Part shown: positions 38,250-49,082 of the stretch, piece by piece
Layout: each line of letters starts with the position of its first letter
How positions within the stretch are numbered: the first letter of the stretch is position 1
Assembly: GCF_003860465.1 (NCBI RefSeq)
Contig: NZ_CP034183.1
Span: forward strand, 2,116,001-2,180,000
Reading direction: 5' to 3'
Source of the DNA: Deinococcus psychrotolerans
GTDB lineage: Bacteria; Deinococcota; Deinococci; Deinococcales; Deinococcaceae
Length of the DNA stretch: 64,000 nucleotides
Notes under the pieces: model-generated
What the model saw: the letters and a program-made list of their open reading frames with translations, nothing else
Database searches by the model: none
What the model was told of the DNA's origin: nothing
Position numbers and translations under genes: made by a program

Positions 38250-38806
38250 TAGAACGTCACTCCGATGCTTTGCAGGCCTGCCGAGAGCCGCTCACGGGTC
38301 AATCCGCCCCGGTCAACCGACTTGATCAACCCGTCCGTGCCGATAAAAAAAGTTTCCGGCACGCCAGTGATGCCGTAATTGATCGACGTTTTGAGGTCGC
38401 TGTCGAGCAAGTTGGGGTAGGCCAGGCCGTAATCGGCAATGAACTTACGCATCCGCGTTTTGTCGGGGTCTTGAAACAGCACGCCGACCACGTTGAGGCC
38501 AGCCGCGCCCTGCTTTTCGCTGGCTTCGCGCAGGAGCGGCGCTTCGTCGCGGCACGGCACGCACCACGAGGCCCAGAAATTGAGCACCAGCGGCTTGCCT
38601 TTGAGCTGCTCCAAGCTCACCGTGCCGCCGTCCAGCGTTTTGAGGACGAATGTCGGCGCGGCCTTGCCCAGCAGCGGATCGCCCACGCCGCTCGAAGCGT
38701 CTTTGGGCCGCAGCAGCGCTACGCCCAGCGCCGCCACCAGCGCAAAGGCAATGCCCGGAGCGACAAAGCGCCGCCAAGCGGGAGGAGTGGAGTTGAGTTT
38801 GGTCAT
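38249..38806 (-). CDS. ccmG: Cytochrome c maturation thioredoxin CcmG (DsbE/TlpA type)
   Basis: 185 aa. N-terminal membrane anchor (FVAPGIAFALVAALGVALL) and a thioredoxin fold with WASWCVPCRDE (Cys82, Cys85), plus a cis-Pro in GVPETFFI. Exposed outside the membrane, it passes electrons from CcdA to CcmH. ATG at 38806 has AAGGAG. Longer upstream reading frame (to 39115) is not protein-like. Confidence 0.94.
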   Translation of the reverse strand: MTKLNSTPPAWRRFVAPGIAFALVAALGVALLRPKDASSGVGDPLLGKAAPTFVLKTLDGGTVSLEQLKGKPLVLNFWASWCVPCRDEAPLLREASEKQGAAGLNVVGVLFQDPDKTRMRKFIADYGLAYPNLLDSDLKTSINYGITGVPETFFIGTDGLIKSVDRGGLTRERLSAGLQSIGVTF

Positions 38807-38964
38807 GAAGCTCCTTAAACGTGGCAGGTGGTGGTGGGAAGGGCAATCCCTGGCGCTCACTTCACTTTTCTCTCCGCTCCTGCCACTGGGAGAGGCGCTA
38901 AAAAGCGGAGTCCTTGTCTTTCTTAGGGGGTGGAGTGAGCAAATCGAATATCTCTCCCCGCTCC

Positions 38965-40935
<1,971 letters not shown>

Positions 40936-40950
40936 GATCGTTGCTGCTCC

Positions 40951-41439
40951 TTACTGCCCTTCGGCGTTGGCGTCTTTGGCATTTTTCAGCATGTCTTTGA
41001 GTTCGCTCTGGCTACGCGGGATGCGGTATTCCTCGCTGTGCTTGACGATCAGTTCGTTGGCGTGAAAGACATTCTGGGCATTGAAGGTGCCGCGCACCAC
41101 CACGCCCTGATTTTCCTTGAACAAGTCCGATACCGCGCCCTGATACACCACCGGAAACGTCGCGCTGCCGTCGGTGACGTTGAAATTCAGGTCGAGCGAA
41201 TTGCGGTCATACTTCACGGCCCTGACGAGGCCGCCGATTCTGACGGTGTGGCCCTGCAAGTTGGCGGCCTGGGCCTTGTACTCGGTGGGCGTCACGAAGT
41301 ATTCGATGCTCTGGGCGAGGTTGCCGAAGATGATGTAAGTCAGTAAGCCAGCGAGGGCCACGCCCGCCAGCACATACGGCAGCGGGTTTTTCCTGCGCCT
41401 TCTGGCCTGAGGGAGTTGAGGAGACGAGGGCGCACTCAC
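40951..41439 (-). CDS. ccmE: Haem chaperone CcmE
   Basis: 162 aa. Basic start and a membrane helix (PYVLAGVALAGLLTYIIF), then an OB-fold exposed outside the membrane. The haem-binding residues are His134 and Tyr138 in VKHSEEY, the usual HxxxY. Carries haem from CcmC to CcmF. The GTG at 41439 overlaps the ccmD stop (GTGA) and follows GAGGGAA; it replaces the longer upstream frame to 41469. Confidence 0.94.
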   Translation of the reverse strand: MSAPSSPQLPQARRRRKNPLPYVLAGVALAGLLTYIIFGNLAQSIEYFVTPTEYKAQAANLQGHTVRIGGLVRAVKYDRNSLDLNFNVTDGSATFPVVYQGAVSDLFKENQGVVVRGTFNAQNVFHANELIVKHSEEYRIPRSQSELKDMLKNAKDANAEGQ

Positions 41440-41549
41440 AGTTCCCTCTCTTCTTGCCGCAGCCGCCACCAGACCCAGCCCAGATAGCCGATCAGAATCA
41501 CGAACGTAACGACGTAAGTAATGAGGACGTAGCCCGAATACTTATCCAC
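41436..41549 (-). CDS. ccmD: CcmD, small haem-export membrane protein
   Basis: A 37-codon gene below most size cut-offs, read between ccmC and ccmE. GTG start at 41549, TGA at 41436-41438. The product is a single helix (YVLITYVVTFVILIGYLGWV) followed by a basic tail (WWRLRQEE), the shape of CcmD, which links CcmE to CcmC. It overlaps ccmC by 8 nt and ccmE by 4 nt. Confidence 0.85.
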   Translation of the reverse strand: MDKYSGYVLITYVVTFVILIGYLGWVWWRLRQEEREL

Positions 41550-42300
41550 GGCGCACCTCGCTCTGGCTCAGCGGCTGATTCAGGGGCGGCAATTCAAATT
41601 CGCGCTCTTCGCGGCGCTCCTGCTTGGCCGCCAAAATGCCGCGCACCCGCAGCAAGTAAACGTAAAGCAAGGTAAAGGCGAGCGTCATGACGGTCAGGGC
41701 GATGCCGTACACCGGAGCCGCGCCCCACTGCATTCCGCCGAGCAGCTTGAGGGTCTGGGTCTGGTGAACCCCGCGCCACCACTCCACCGCCATGTAATTG
41801 ACCGGAATGTAGAGCGTGCCGACCACGCCGATCACCGCCGAAACGCGGGCGCGGCGCTCGGGGTCGTCGATCAGGCCGCGCACCAGCAGGTAAGCGCCGT
41901 ACACCACCAGCGAGAGGGCGGTGGTGGTCAGCCGGGCGTCCCACACCCAGTAGGTGCCCCAGGTCGGCTTGGCCCACAGCATGCCGCCCACGATGGTCGC
42001 CACTGTAAACAGCACTCCGATTTCACCGCTGCTCATGGCGAGGCGGTCGTAGCGGCGCTGGCGGGTGATGAGGTACAGCAGCCCGAACAACCCGGTGCCG
42101 CCATACGCAAGGTAACTCAGCCATGCGGTCGGCACATGCACGAACATCAGCCGCACGAGGAGGCCCTGATTGACGTCGGCGGGTGCGGTGAGACTCAGCC
42201 ACAGGCCGGCCAGCACACTGAGGGCCGTCACTGCGCCGAGAACGGGGGTGAGACGGTCTTTTTTCGAGCCTGTTTTACTGAGCGTGGTCACACTGGTCAT
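41542..42300 (-). CDS. ccmC: Haem transfer membrane protein CcmC
   Basis: 252 aa, six helices. WGTYWVWDARLT near residue 115 is the WWD haem-handling motif, with conserved His in VHVPTAW and EWWRGVHQTQ on flanking loops. Hands haem to CcmE. ATG at 42300 has GGAGAC. Downstream genes ccmD to ccmH overlap or lie close, so this is the first gene of the ccmCDEFGH run. Confidence 0.95.
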   Translation of the reverse strand: MTSVTTLSKTGSKKDRLTPVLGAVTALSVLAGLWLSLTAPADVNQGLLVRLMFVHVPTAWLSYLAYGGTGLFGLLYLITRQRRYDRLAMSSGEIGVLFTVATIVGGMLWAKPTWGTYWVWDARLTTTALSLVVYGAYLLVRGLIDDPERRARVSAVIGVVGTLYIPVNYMAVEWWRGVHQTQTLKLLGGMQWGAAPVYGIALTVMTLAFTLLYVYLLRVRGILAAKQERREEREFELPPLNQPLSQSEVRRG

Positions 42301-42681
42301 TGTGTCTCCAAACGGGCGGAGCGAAGGTAAGAGAAGGCGGCAAAAAGGCCGAGGGGAGCGGGCAATTCCAGCTTGGAGAAGCTCGCCCTGAAGAGAGCTT
42401 AAGCATGACGTTTTGGTGGCGCTCGGGCAAGTGCGAGTGTCCCCCGGCTGGTGTTCCTTTGACACTCCACGGGCTGCCTTTTCCTCAAGGTTTTCATCAG
42501 AATGAAATCAGAAAATGATAGAGGCCAGTTCACGTTTGTGAGCGAAATGACGTGGCAAGATAAGGTCTTCAGCGCTTTTAACGGGCCCCGTTTCGCCATC
42601 GGAGCGGGGTGTTCGTCCAAAGAGATCCGCCAAAGCCGGTTGGCCGGTGGGGGCGTAAATGGGTAGAAATGGGAGGTCAGT
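42301..42681. other. Intergenic region between ccmC and the lipoprotein gene
   Basis: 380 bp, presumably divergent promoters. No gene or clear hairpin seen; short minus-strand frames (42399-42620) have no ribosome binding site or recognisable product. Confidence 0.45.
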
Positions 42682-43395
42682 TTGAGTCATCGTTTAATAC
42701 CTGCAGTGTGTGTCAGTGCCGGTTTGGCCGTCATTTCGGGATGTACGCCGACCATCAACGCGGCCAATGTGACCACTGAAGGTGCCGAGGCGACGACCAG
42801 CAGCGCCGACGCGGCGAACACCACTTACGGCCTCATCGGCAAATGGATGATCGACCCCGACGGCCAACCGGCCCGCTGGCTGGGCTACCAACTAAACGAT
42901 CACAACTTGCGCGAGCCAGTCAACGTGATCTTGGTCGATAAAGTCGCCAAGACGCCGCAGGAAGCCGCCTCGCGCCTCGTGAGCGCGATGCAGGCGGCAG
43001 GCTACGGCCCAAAAGGAGGCCATAGTGTCGGCTACAAGGGCCTCATCCTGGGTCAGATGTACGGCCAGCAACCCGGCGGAAAAGATGAAGCCTTCAGCGA
43101 CGGCGCGTGGTGGCAATCCAACAACCACGGACGGGTCTTCGGCCCCGCGCCGATAGACAGCGGCGGATACCTCTGGACAGCCGCGTTTAGCCGCGAAGAC
43201 TTTGAATTGATTTCCTCGATGCATCACCCCTACAACTCCTTTAAGGTGGCCCGCGACGATCTCAGCGCCAAGTTGAGCGCGGCAGGCACCTTCAAGCGGC
43301 TGGACACGCTGAAGCTGGACAATGCCCTCAACACGCCCACCCTGACCACCGATGACCACGACGGCGGCGCAGCGGTGTTGGTGGCTGAGAAATAA
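42682..43395 (+). CDS. Predicted lipoprotein of unknown function
   Basis: 237 aa. Lipobox VISGC gives a mature N-terminal Cys near residue 21. The mature part is soluble with several aromatic and glycine-rich stretches (GKWMIDPDGQPARWLGYQL, YGQQPGGKDEAFSDGAWW). No known domain. TTG start 5 nt after GGGAGG. It stands on the opposite strand inside the cytochrome c maturation region, between ccmC and ccmB. Confidence 0.78.
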   Translation: MSHRLIPAVCVSAGLAVISGCTPTINAANVTTEGAEATTSSADAANTTYGLIGKWMIDPDGQPARWLGYQLNDHNLREPVNVILVDKVAKTPQEAASRLVSAMQAAGYGPKGGHSVGYKGLILGQMYGQQPGGKDEAFSDGAWWQSNNHGRVFGPAPIDSGGYLWTAAFSREDFELISSMHHPYNSFKVARDDLSAKLSAAGTFKRLDTLKLDNALNTPTLTTDDHDGGAAVLVAEK

Positions 43396-43428
43396 GCAGA
43401 GCGCGGCTGCATTTGCTCTGGCCGTGCT

Positions 43429-44115
43429 TCACTCCACTGCAAACGGAAACAGCAAGGTGCAGACAATCAAGGTGCCTATGTCAAAGGCGGTGAGGAAACT
43501 CAGCCACCCGGCCACTTCCCCTGACCAACCGCCATCTAGGAGCAGACTGGTGGATTTGACGGTGGCCAGCACCACCGGAACGAGCAGTGGAAAAGCGAGG
43601 GCCGGCAGCAGCGCCTCGCGGGCCCGCAGATTGACCGTAATAGCGGCGTAAAAAGTGCTGCTGGCCGACAAACCGGTCACGCCCAGCACAGCGGTGAGCA
43701 GCAGCGCGGGCCAGGGCAGGGCCTGACCGCCGCCCGCCGCGCCGAACAGCAGTAGGCCCAGCGGCACAATCACAGCCGCCAGCACCAGCAGTTGCAGCCA
43801 GGTGCCCAGCCATTTTCCCAAATACAGTGCGCCGTGCGGCCCCGGATAAAGGGTCAGTTGCTCCAGCGCTCCGGCTTCTTGCTCCTGCGCGAACGCCCGG
43901 CCCGAAGCGATGGCCGACGACAGCGCCAGCGAGGCCCACACCGCTCCGGCGGCGGCGGGGCGCAGGCGGGCGTCATCCGGCCCGAGGGCGAGGCCCAGAA
44001 CGAGCAGCACCAGCGCGGCGTAAAACAGCGTCGCCAGCAAAGTGTCGCGGGTGCGTCCGGCGAGGCGGGCGTCTTTGCGGGCAATCGTCAGGATGTGCTG
44101 CCAGCCTTCGTTCAC
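43429..44115 (-). CDS. ccmB: Haem exporter permease CcmB
   Basis: 228 aa, about six helices, with the CcmB motif region EQEAGALEQLTLYPGPHGALYLGKW near residue 80 (shortened: EQLTLYP core). Partners with CcmA to power release of holo-CcmE. GTG start overlaps the ccmA stop (GTGA). A longer frame to 44718 in the same register is a ccmA shadow. Confidence 0.9.
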   Translation of the reverse strand: MNEGWQHILTIARKDARLAGRTRDTLLATLFYAALVLLVLGLALGPDDARLRPAAAGAVWASLALSSAIASGRAFAQEQEAGALEQLTLYPGPHGALYLGKWLGTWLQLLVLAAVIVPLGLLLFGAAGGGQALPWPALLLTAVLGVTGLSASSTFYAAITVNLRAREALLPALAFPLLVPVVLATVKSTSLLLDGGWSGEVAGWLSFLTAFDIGTLIVCTLLFPFAVE

Positions 44116-44758
44116 GGGCTGTCCGTCAGGCTTCCGGCGCTCAGATGCAGGGCGCGGCCCGTGACCTGCGCGGCGAGGTCGGGTTCGTGGGCGGCCAGCA
44201 GCAGGGTCTGGCCTCTGCCGGTGACCTCGGCCAAAACTTCCAGCGCCAGATGCCGCCCCGCCGCATCGAGGTTGGCAAACGGTTCGTCGACCAAGGTCAG
44301 TGGGCGGGCCAGCAGCGAGAGGCGAGCCAGATTGAGGCGTTTTCTCATGCCTGCCGACAAAAAACGGACTCGGCGCTCGGCGGCTTTCTCTAAACCGACT
44401 CGCCTGAGTGCCGCGCCGGTATCGCCGCTGAGCCGGTGCATCTGAAGGGCAAAGTCCAGATTCTCGGCCGCCGTCAAATCGGGGTAGGTGCCGCCTTCGA
44501 CTGGCATCAGATGCACGTGGTCGCGTACCGAACGCGAGTCGCGTAGGTCGTAGCCGTGAACGCGCCCCTCGCCACGGGTCAGCCGCAAGCTGGAAGCCAG
44601 CAGCCGCAGCAAGGTGGTTTTGCCCGCACCGTTTTCGCCCAGCAAGGTGACGCCCTCGCCCGCCGCGATGTCCAGATCCACGCCGCGCAAAATCACCTCG
44701 CGGCCCAGCCTCAGCCAAGCCCCGCGCAGCTGCACGGCGTATTCGGCGGCAGGCGTGC

Positions 44759-44774
<16 letters not shown>
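44112..44774 (-). CDS. ccmA: Haem exporter ATPase CcmA
   Basis: 220 aa ABC ATPase. Walker A GENGAGKTT near residue 46, signature LSAGMRKRLNLAR, Walker B LTLVDEP, and H-loop His in LAAHEPDL. Releases haem-loaded CcmE from CcmC using ATP. It overlaps ccdA by 16 nt and ccmB by 4 nt. Confidence 0.92.
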
Positions 44775-45433
<659 letters not shown>

Positions 45434-45476
45434 GGTCTGAGTTTAGCGCCGTAAGGCAGGGCGGGCGTCCTGAGGT

Positions 45477-45884
45477 CTACAGCTTGGCCGCCGCCGTAAA
45501 GTCCCCTTCCCAAGCGTTCAGCACCCGCCCCCCGCGCACCAGCAGCACGGTCGGATACGCGCTGACCTTGAGGGCGCGGGCAAAAGCGGTGGCGTCGGGG
45601 CCGCGCCAAACGCTCAGCCCTTTGGGAGCGGGCGAGGCGACCTCCTCGGCGTTGACGGCGTGAACTGGCAAACCCGCTTGCAGCACCGCGCTCCAAAGGT
45701 CGCCTAGATCGCCGCAGTCGTGCGAGTACAGCACCACCAATTCGCGCTCGTCCTCGTCGTCACGGCTCTGTGCCCACGGGTGAGCGGGCAACGCGTCGCC
45801 GAGGCGCACCACCGCGCCCGCCGAAGTCAAACTGCCTGCGCCCAGGGCGAGCAGCAAGGTGAGCAGGGGGGCTGTGCGGTTCAT
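45477..45884 (-). CDS. Exported thioredoxin-fold-like protein with one cysteine
   Basis: 135 aa. Signal peptide (LLTLLLALGAGSLTSAGA) and a thioredoxin-like layout: strand ELVVLYSHDC, helix, cis-Pro in SAYPTVLLVRGGRVL. The CxxC is not present; only SHDCGDL remains, so it cannot be a classical oxidoreductase. Between a TPR protein and ccdA, it is likely an accessory of cytochrome maturation. Confidence 0.72.
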   Translation of the reverse strand: MNRTAPLLTLLLALGAGSLTSAGAVVRLGDALPAHPWAQSRDDEDERELVVLYSHDCGDLGDLWSAVLQAGLPVHAVNAEEVASPAPKGLSVWRGPDATAFARALKVSAYPTVLLVRGGRVLNAWEGDFTAAAKL

Positions 45885-45936
45885 GCCCTGCATCTTGACG
45901 CGTGCGGGTGGCAAATGGATGAAAAGGCAGGTTGTT

Positions 45937-48048
45937 TTACTTTGCCGAGCTTGCTGCTCGCCGGGCGCGGAAGCTGCCGATTTCTTGCAAGCTCAGGCCA
46001 AGTACGTTGAGGGCGTAGAGCACCACCAAGAAAATCAGCACGCCGCTGGCGCTCAGCGGGCCGGGCAAATACGGCAGCGTCAGCCAGCCGCGTGCGGTAA
46101 GGAGATTGCCGATGGCCGCCGCCCAGCCGAGCAGCAGCACCGCGCCCCACGCGCCGTCGAGTAAGGCGCTGCCGGGCAGCAGCAGGGCCAGCAGCCGGAA
46201 GAGGGCGGGGCGTCCGGCGCGGCCGGAGGGATCAGATGAGGGGGTCAGCAGCCACACCACGCCCAGCGCGTAGGTCAGCAGCAGCAGCGTGACCCAAACG
46301 GCTTGCAGCGGCGTGCTGAGCTGAGTGGGCGTGGCCATCAGAGCGCTCCAAGGATTGAGCACTAGGGCGCGGAGTTGCCCGGCCAAGCTGCCGCCGAGGG
46401 CCCGCACCAAACTGCGCTGATCGGGATAGCACAGCCTCGGCGCGGCGCGGTACTCCCTTTGAAAGGCCGCTTCGGGGGCGCTGGGTTGCAGGCCCAAGTT
46501 GTAAGCGGGCGCGAGCAAATCCGGAGCCGCCGAGAGTGAGGCTTGCCACAGTCCTCGGGCTTGGGCGTTGTCGTCTCTGTTCTCGGCCAAGACACCCAAG
46601 TTGTTTTGAGCGCAGGGCAGTGGCGAAGTGCCCACCTCGTAGCTGCTGCGGGCCGCCGCGTCGTCACCGTCGAGCTGAGAAGACAAGCCGCGCAGCAGGG
46701 CCGTGTCGCGGCTGGGCGTGAGTTCTAATTCATCGAGGCCGCCGTAAAACCAAGCGCCGCCGTAAGTGCCGATATTGAGCGCGGGCGCTTGTAAGCGGGT
46801 TTCGGCGCGGGCCGCCCAGGTCCAGGCCGAGAGGCTCAGCAGCAAAGTGGAGAGCAGTGAGAGCATCACCAGCTTTTCGCCGAACCCCCCATAAGCCACG
46901 ACACTGCGCCGGAGCCGCGACAGTGGACGCCTCAGCCAACTGCCCCAGCGTCCGCCCAACTCGGCGGTGTCTTGGCCCTGCACCCGCCAAGTGCGGGCGG
47001 CGAGCGTCAGGTAAGCGGCCAGCCAGCTCAGCAGCAGCACGAAAGCGCTGACGCGGGCGGCGTCGCGCAGGGTCAGCACCGCGTCTGCGCCGAGGTTGTA
47101 CAGTGTGCCGGTGCTGAGCGTCCGGGCAAAGGCCCGCCACTCCTCGGCCTCGCCGCTGCGGTTTTGAGCATCGAGCAGCGCGGCGTAGCGGGTGTATAAG
47201 CTCAGCGAGCCTTCAAAGCGCGGTGAGGTCTGGCGGAGGTAACGAATCCACACGTCGGCGCGTTCGAGCTTGTTTTGGCTCAGCAGCGTTTCCAACTCGC
47301 CGAGCGGGTCGCCGTAAGCGCTCAGGGCGGCGCGGCTCACCGGCAAAGCCGGGTCGTAGCCGCGTGCCGCGTAGTCGCGGGCGGCGCGGCTGAGCAGCAA
47401 GTTGGCTGCCGCAGGCGAGTTGAGCGCTTCCATCTGGGCGGCGAGTTGCAGCGAGGCCGGAAAAGCCAGCGGCAAACTGGCCGCCCGCTGGGTTTCACTC
47501 AGGGCCGTGAAGCGGTCGCCGCGTTGCCGGGCCAGCGCGGCGCGGCGCAGGGCCAAAAATGGATTGGTGGGGTCTTGGAGAGCGGCCTGCGCGACTTGGC
47601 TGTCCGGCGTGAGTGCGGCGGCGCGGCGCAGCCAACCGGTGACCTGCGTGTCTGGTACCAGCACCACCCGCTCCTGAATTTGCCCGCCGACGACGCTGTA
47701 AGTGTCCTGTGCTCCGCTCGGCCCCGCCGTGACCCGCAGCACGCCGCCGCTGGCGTCCACGGCGCTCAGCATGTTGGAGAAATCAAGGCGGGTGGTGGCC
47801 ACGCCCAAGGCGTCGAAGCCGTAGAGCGAAGGCCCGACGCCCAGCCAAGTGGTGTCGCCCTGCGTGACCGGGCCGCTGAGGTCGCCCAGCGCTGCGGGAT
47901 AGATCAGTGTCGTCAGCGTTTTGCCGCCCTCCTCAAAGGTGAGGCTTCGCCCGTCCAGCACGGCGGCGGCTTGACTCTGGCCGCCCAACGTGATGCTCAG
48001 GGTGAGCAGTAAGCCCAGCGCTCCACTTGTCCAGCCCCCCGCCTTCAC
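45937..48048 (-). CDS. Large TPR-like membrane protein of unknown function
   Basis: 703 aa. Signal peptide, an exported beta-rich domain (about 25-160), helical TPR-like repeats (about 165-370), a membrane helix (FVLLLSWLAAYLTLAA), another helix, a second TPR-like patch around SYEVGTSPLPCAQNNLGVLAE (cut here to its core), and a C-terminal block of about four helices. GTG start overlaps plsY by 4 nt. It belongs to the same transcript as ccdA-ccmA-ccmB. Function unknown. Confidence 0.78.
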   Translation of the reverse strand: MKAGGWTSGALGLLLTLSITLGGQSQAAAVLDGRSLTFEEGGKTLTTLIYPAALGDLSGPVTQGDTTWLGVGPSLYGFDALGVATTRLDFSNMLSAVDASGGVLRVTAGPSGAQDTYSVVGGQIQERVVLVPDTQVTGWLRRAAALTPDSQVAQAALQDPTNPFLALRRAALARQRGDRFTALSETQRAASLPLAFPASLQLAAQMEALNSPAAANLLLSRAARDYAARGYDPALPVSRAALSAYGDPLGELETLLSQNKLERADVWIRYLRQTSPRFEGSLSLYTRYAALLDAQNRSGEAEEWRAFARTLSTGTLYNLGADAVLTLRDAARVSAFVLLLSWLAAYLTLAARTWRVQGQDTAELGGRWGSWLRRPLSRLRRSVVAYGGFGEKLVMLSLLSTLLLSLSAWTWAARAETRLQAPALNIGTYGGAWFYGGLDELELTPSRDTALLRGLSSQLDGDDAAARSSYEVGTSPLPCAQNNLGVLAENRDDNAQARGLWQASLSAAPDLLAPAYNLGLQPSAPEAAFQREYRAAPRLCYPDQRSLVRALGGSLAGQLRALVLNPWSALMATPTQLSTPLQAVWVTLLLLTYALGVVWLLTPSSDPSGRAGRPALFRLLALLLPGSALLDGAWGAVLLLGWAAAIGNLLTARGWLTLPYLPGPLSASGVLIFLVVLYALNVLGLSLQEIGSFRARRAASSAK

Positions 48049-48626
48049 GCCGTCTTTTTTCCGAGCTTGCCATCTTCGATCAGCAGTTGCACCGACCTGA
48101 CCGCCATCCCCAGGCCGCCTGCGACCAGCGCCAAGGTGCCCCCCAGCCAGAATGAAGCGGCCACGCTGATCGGCAACACCACCGCTGACATGAAGGGAAT
48201 GGCGTTGAGGCCGACCCTTTTTTGGATGGTGGCTTTGTAAAGCGGCATCACGATGAGGGAAAGCAGCACCATCAGCAGCAGGGTTTTGGGCGCGACGATC
48301 AGCAGTGCGCCCAGCATCGGGGCAATGCCGCCGCCGCCGTTGAAACGGAAAAACACCGGATAGCAGTGGCCGATAATCACCAGAAACATGGCCGCCCACT
48401 CCCACCCCGGCGCGAAACGCAGCGCCAGATAAGCCGCCAGCACGCCTTTGAGGATGTCGAGCACCGAGATGGTCAGGGCCGGGCCGAGGCCGTATTGCCG
48501 GAACATCCCACTGCCCCCGGGCATGTCGCGCCCGCGCACATCGTCGCCGCGCATGTGCGAGTAAATTACGCCGAAGACCACCGAGCCGAGCAGATAAGCC
48601 GACAGCAGCACCAAAAAGACAGTCAC
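48045..48626 (-). CDS. plsY: PlsY-like glycerol-3-phosphate acyltransferase (divergent)
   Basis: 193 aa, about five helices. The overall order of PlsY loops is kept (GSVVFGVIYSHMRG, GGSGMFRQYG, GHCYPVFFRFNGGGG), but the phosphate loop reads GSGMFRQYG instead of GSGNxGATN and FNGGGG replaces FKGGKG. The enzyme normally makes lysophosphatidate from acyl phosphate. Either a paralogue with altered substrate or an inactive relative. A TAGAAT box lies 6 nt upstream of the GTG. Confidence 0.8.
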   Translation of the reverse strand: MTVFLVLLSAYLLGSVVFGVIYSHMRGDDVRGRDMPGGSGMFRQYGLGPALTISVLDILKGVLAAYLALRFAPGWEWAAMFLVIIGHCYPVFFRFNGGGGIAPMLGALLIVAPKTLLLMVLLSLIVMPLYKATIQKRVGLNAIPFMSAVVLPISVAASFWLGGTLALVAGGLGMAVRSVQLLIEDGKLGKKTA

Positions 48627-49082
48627 GCGGGCATTCTAATACGAACGCAAACCTCAGCCGCAGCCCAAGACGGCGAGCAGGCGTCCTACAAGCCCATAAA
48701 ACCGCAAAGATGAAGGACTGCCGCCGTATCTCTGCTTTTTCTGACTCAGGAGCGGGATTTGATCAAAGTCGGGCCAAAGCGGGGGCTGAGGCGCGGAAAC
48801 TTTCAAAGTGTGAACCGGTCATCCAGTTGAGAGAAAGTTGTGTAAAAACGAAATTACCTTTCGCTAATTAGTTTAAAACGAACCAATTCGCTTTCTGGGC
48901 TGAACTGACTTGCATTGCCCTACCGCTTCACTCAAGATGAAGGGGAACTTGAACACCTTAAGTGCATGACCGCTTTTTGAAAGCTAAAAATGCGGCGCTT
49001 TTTGATTCGAGTTTTCATTTTGAATTTTTTACCGCTCTGACCCTAACCGTGCTAATGCACGTTTTCAATGGAGGACACCGCC
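48627..49082. other. Long A/T-rich upstream region
   Basis: 455 bp, no gene. It holds a tandem dyad repeat (48848-48892) and a hairpin CGTGC-taat-GCACG just before the ribosome binding site at about 49048-49061. Presumably the control region of the 49083 gene. Confidence 0.5.
48848..48892. promoter_or_regulatory. Tandem dyad repeat, operator candidate
   Basis: ACGAA-N7-TTCGCT at 48848-48865 and ACGAA-N4-TTCGCT at 48878-48892. The copies start 30 bp apart, about three helical turns, on the same face of DNA. Each copy has internal CGAA/TTCG symmetry. Confidence 0.45.

Noticed and set aside
43429..44718. A 429-codon frame spanning ccmB and most of ccmA
   Set aside because: Only its C-terminal half is a real protein (CcmB). 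The N-terminal half is an out-of-frame reading of ccmA, whose own frame has complete ABC motifs.
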